Part shown: positions 37,494-39,319 of the stretch, in pieces
Layout of the letters: every line of letters begins with the position of its first letter
Numbering within the stretch: the first letter of the stretch is position 1
Assembly: GCA_945957335.1 (NCBI GenBank)
Contig: CAMFLJ010000002.1
Location: 1 to 39,319 of the forward strand
Direction: 5' to 3'
Length of the DNA stretch: 39,319 nucleotides
Source: an uncultured Actinomycetes bacterium
Lineage (GTDB): Bacteria; Actinomycetota; Acidimicrobiia; Acidimicrobiales; Acidimicrobilacustridaceae
Program-made: the position numbers and the translations under genes
Notes under the pieces: model-generated
Databases searched by the model: none
Told to the model about the DNA's origin: nothing
Seen by the model: only the letters and a program-made list of their open reading frames with translations

Positions 37494-39272
37494 GGCCCCA
37501 CGAGCTGCGCCTCACGGCGTTCGGCAGCTACCCCGGCACCGAGCACGTCGACTTCGACGCCCTCGCCCGGCTCGGGCTGTTCACCGTCACCGGCCCCACT
37601 GGCGCGGGCAAGACCACCCTGTTCGACGCCATGGCCTTCGCCCTCTACGGCGGGGTCCCGGGCGACCGGCCCACCGCCGAGGTGCGCTCGCACCACGCCG
37701 GCCCGGCCGAGCGCTGCTCGGTCGAGCTCACCTTCTCGGTCGAGGGCACCACCTACCGCGTGGCGCGCACCCCCGAGCAGGAGCGGCCCAAGCGGCGCGG
37801 CGCCGGCACCGTCGTCGAGCCCGCCACCGCTGAGCTCCACCGCCTCGACCCCGACGGCCGGGTCACCCCGGTCGCGTCCGGCACCCGGCAGGTCACCGAT
37901 GCCTGCACCGCGCTGGTGGGCCTCGACGCCGGCCAGTTCGAGCGCGTCGTGCTGCTGCCCCAGGGCAAGTTCCAGCAGTTCCTGCTGGCCGGCACCAAGG
38001 AGCGCCGGCCGCTCCTCCAGAAGCTGTTCGGCACCGCGCTCTACCGCGACGCCGTCGAGGAGCTCAAGCGCCGGGCGGCCGACCTGCGCCGCCGGGTCGA
38101 GCAGGTCGACACCGAGATCGACCACCACCGCCTCAACGCCAAGGACCACCTCCGCGCGGTGGCCGCCGGCCTCGCCGACGCCGAGCTCGACGGGGTCGAG
38201 CCCGACGACGACATCGAGCTGCTCGAGGGCTTCTGGCAGAAGCTGGCGCCCGGCGTGGCCGAGGCCGAGCGCGACGCCGCGGCCCTCACCGTCCGTGCCG
38301 CGGAGGCCACCCGCGCCGCCGAGGCGGCCCGTTCCGTCGCCGAGCAGTGGGCCCGTCGGGCCCAGCTCGTCGCCCGGTCCGAGGTGCTGGCCAAGGCCGG
38401 CCCCGATGTCCAGGCGGCCCGTGAGCGGGTCGCCGCCGCCCGACGGGCCGCGCCCGTGGTGGCCGCCGCCGAGGTCCTGGCCCTCACCCGCCAGGGCCTC
38501 ACCACCGCCGAGCAGGCCGTCACCCGGGCCACCTCCGCCCTGGCCGACCAGCTCGTCGGGCTGGGCCTGGCCGAGCCGGGCGAGCCCGTCGACCCGGCCG
38601 GCGCCGACACCGCCTTCGGGCAGGCCACGGCCGAGCTGGTGCGGTCGGTCGAGCAGGTCAAGGCGCTGGCCGCGGCGGTCACCGAGCACCAGGCCGCGGT
38701 GTCGGTCGTCGAGCGCCTGCGGGCCGACACCACCCGCCATGCCCAGGCGCTCGAGGCCGTCGAGCGCGAGCGGGGCTCGCTCGCCGCCCGCCGCACCGCC
38801 CTCGAGCCCCTCGCCGCCGGCGCCGCGGTGCTGGCCGAGCGGGTCGAGGCGTCGGCCACCCGGGTCGAGCAGCGGCGCACCCTCGAGCGGGCCCGCCAGG
38901 TGCTCTCCCGCCAGGAGGCCGCCCGCCTCGAGGCCGAGTCGGCCCTGGCCCACGTCCTGGCCGACTTCGTCGCCGGCGCCGCCCCGCGCCTCGCCGCCAC
39001 GTTGCGTGCAGGCGAGAGCTGCCCGGTGTGCGGCAGCGTCGAGCACCCCGAGCCCGCCGGCGCCGACCTCGACGGCACCGTCGACGTCGCCGTGCTCGAG
39101 CGGGCCCAGCGGGCCACGGCCAAGGCCGCCTCCGACCTCGCCGACACCACCTCGGCCGTCCGCACCCTGGCCGAGGGCCTCGGGGCCGACGCCGACCGCC
39201 CCCTCGACGAGCTGCTCGACGCCCACCGGGCCCTGCTGGCCGAGGCCACCGCCGCCGAGGGCGCGGCCACCG
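37490..39272 (+). CDS. sbcC: Exonuclease SbcC (Rad50-type ATPase), 3' part missing
   Basis: About 594 residues are present; the real protein is probably around 1000. Walker A GPTGAGKTT at 35-43 and the Q-loop region (QGKFQQFLLAGTKERRPLLQ) are clear. A long alanine/arginine/glutamate-rich coiled coil follows, with the zinc hook CPVC at 511-514, where two molecules join. The second coiled coil, signature and Walker B motifs lie beyond the contig. The frame continues to the window end, but the codons after 39272 come from an adapter and must not be taken as protein. Confidence 0.93.
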
Positions 39273-39319
39273 CTGTCTCTTATACACATCTCCGAGCCCA
39301 CGAGACTAAGGCGAATCTC
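39273..39319. other. Illumina Nextera adapter left on the contig end
   Basis: CTGTCTCTTATACACATCT (39273-39291) is the Tn5 mosaic end, followed by CCGAGCCCACGAGAC, the eight-base index TAAGGCGA and ATCTC, the exact order of a Nextera i7 read-through. It is not genomic DNA. Confidence 0.98.

Noticed and set aside
37244-39301. Minus-strand open frame beginning MGSEMCIRDS
   Set aside because: Its first residues are translated Nextera adapter and the rest is antisense to sbcC.

Overview
The window is very GC-rich, densely coded DNA with GTG starts, GTGA/TGATG gene overlaps, a mycofactocin locus, an ECF42-type sigma factor, a probable F420-type luciferase-like oxidoreductase and actinobacterial -10 elements placed a few bases before start codons. 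This points to an actinomycete. Members of the class Acidimicrobiia are a good guess, but the window holds no rRNA or ribosomal protein gene to confirm it. I count 40 protein genes (two cut by the ends), no tRNA, rRNA or CRISPR array, and no stretch over 300 bases without a gene. The last 47 bases are an Illumina Nextera adapter, so the contig really ends near 39272.

Region 1-7.3 kb: the start of an SDR gene, then a divergent pair made of a membrane-anchored GH18 chitinase-like protein and a processive family 2 glycosyltransferase fused to a c-di-GMP phosphodiesterase (EAL) domain. Two small unknown genes and an ABC-F ATPase follow. Region 7.5-12.5 kb: an unknown two-part protein, a TetR regulator with a palindrome over its own promoter, an NTF2-like protein, an unusual MarR-XRE fusion regulator, and a branched-chain-amino-acid-type binding lipoprotein divergent from it. 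Region 12.5-17 kb: two DUF1214 paralogues in opposite directions enclosing a LysR regulator and a lipoprotein tyrosine phosphatase. Region 17-19.4 kb: a DGPF/YCII protein and its ECF42-type sigma factor with a matching promoter motif, then a small anchored lysozyme-like protein.

Region 19.4-27.0 kb is a mycofactocin locus in an unusual layout. mftA-mftB-mftC lie on the minus strand, while mftD lies about 4 kb away on the plus strand behind a luciferase-like oxidoreductase. Between them are an SDR without the normal catalytic residues, a COQ4-like protein, a dimeric-barrel-like protein and an aminoglycoside-phosphotransferase-like kinase. No mftE or mftF is seen in the window.

Region 27.1-30 kb is the best candidate for a little-described system: a ribbon-helix-helix regulator, a TSPPY-type DNA methyltransferase with an extra C-terminal domain, and a nuclease-like protein, overlapping or nearly so. 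The operon is preceded by three tandem GCGCGCG boxes and by a promoter whose box (CTGTCACAC, 8 bases, TAnnGT) recurs, with 15 identical bases, in front of sbcDC at 36.1 kb. The layout resembles the PafBC-dependent DNA-damage promoters of mycobacteria, so the methyltransferase operon and the SbcCD repair nuclease may be co-induced.

Region 30-36 kb: a DedA protein, then a catabolic-looking run (amidohydrolase-fold protein, SDR, double-hotdog dehydratase, epoxide hydrolase), then small NTF2-like, unknown and SRPBCC genes. Region 36.1 kb to the end: sbcD and a truncated sbcC. A 48-base near-perfect hairpin repeat occurs twice, once upstream of mftA and once in frame inside the hotdog dehydratase gene; all three differences between the copies keep the predicted fold. 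At least ten genes show a TAnnnT hexamer 6-10 bases before the start codon, which suggests widespread leaderless transcription.
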